The notes below the pieces were generated by a model. It did no database searches. It had not been told where the DNA came from and was given only the letters and a program-made list of their open reading frames with translations. From Macrostomum hystrix (Eukaryota; Platyhelminthes; Macrostomidae): a stretch of 64,000 nucleotides of DNA. Position 1 is the stretch's first letter. Each line of letters begins with the position of its first letter. Positions 63,801-64,000 of the stretch are shown piece by piece. Both the position numbers and the translations under genes were made by a program. The stretch is from positions 31,706,501-31,770,500 of the forward strand of contig CATNEN010000038.1 in assembly GCA_950097015.1 (NCBI GenBank), written 5' to 3'.

Positions 63801-64000
63801 ATTAGAATTGCGTCGTCAAATTGCGCAACAACCCCTAGCTGATTGAATTTGAAGCCTGCACTCTGGAGACAAATTGGAAATAAATGTACACAACCAACCG
63901 CGAGACTGAGTGTACTCTATTTTCTTACTTCATTGTACAAAGCCAGAACTTTGAGAATTCATTTTATAAGGCTGATTTTTGCACCCACTAACCAACAGTC

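Overview
This is nuclear DNA from an animal. Every gene I could assemble is split by GT-AG introns, and the proteins belong to metazoan families: an EVH1-domain protein, a C-type lectin, a retinol-dehydrogenase-like SDR, acetylcholinesterase, p21-activated kinase, a CNBD-type cyclic-nucleotide-binding-domain protein and a DEG/ENaC channel. A GPI-anchored cholinesterase together with very repeat-dense introns would suit a flatworm or another spiralian, but nothing in the window fixes the phylum.

Layout. 369-9125 (-): EVH1 gene, running off the left edge. 15199-17381 (+): small secreted C-type lectin. 18196-26681 (+): short-chain dehydrogenase. 28252-31940 (-): unrecognised 275-residue protein. 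37998-39699 (+): a doubtful two-exon candidate. 40294-48667 (+): acetylcholinesterase with a GPI-type C-terminus. 51904-54448 (-): p21-activated kinase with a one-base frame disruption in its kinase exon. 55720-58913 (+): two-domain CNBD-like protein. 59993-63158 (+): DEG/ENaC channel. Exon models were built from splice-site strings, and phases agree at every junction given. The exception is inside the kinase exon, where one extra base breaks the frame. There is no operon-like logic; these look like unrelated neighbours.

The outstanding property is tandem repetition. By my rough addition about 45% of the window is minisatellite or microsatellite, in some 35 arrays with units of 6 to 69 bp (most often 14-24 bp). 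Most introns carry one or more arrays, and almost every array has its own unit. The largest are 5.3 kb (16-bp unit, with higher-order duplications of 656 and 1552 bp), 3.2 kb (22 bp), 2.0 kb (19 bp), 1.9 kb (21 bp) and 1.9 kb (24 bp). Long open frames over these arrays come from stop-free units and are not genes.

Dispersed elements: six copies or fragments of one tRNA-derived SINE, one of them with an internal 29-bp minisatellite. A 658-bp solo-LTR-like element (TGTGACG...CGTCACA, 4-bp target duplication) lies inside one SINE copy. At least three further low-copy families each occur twice.
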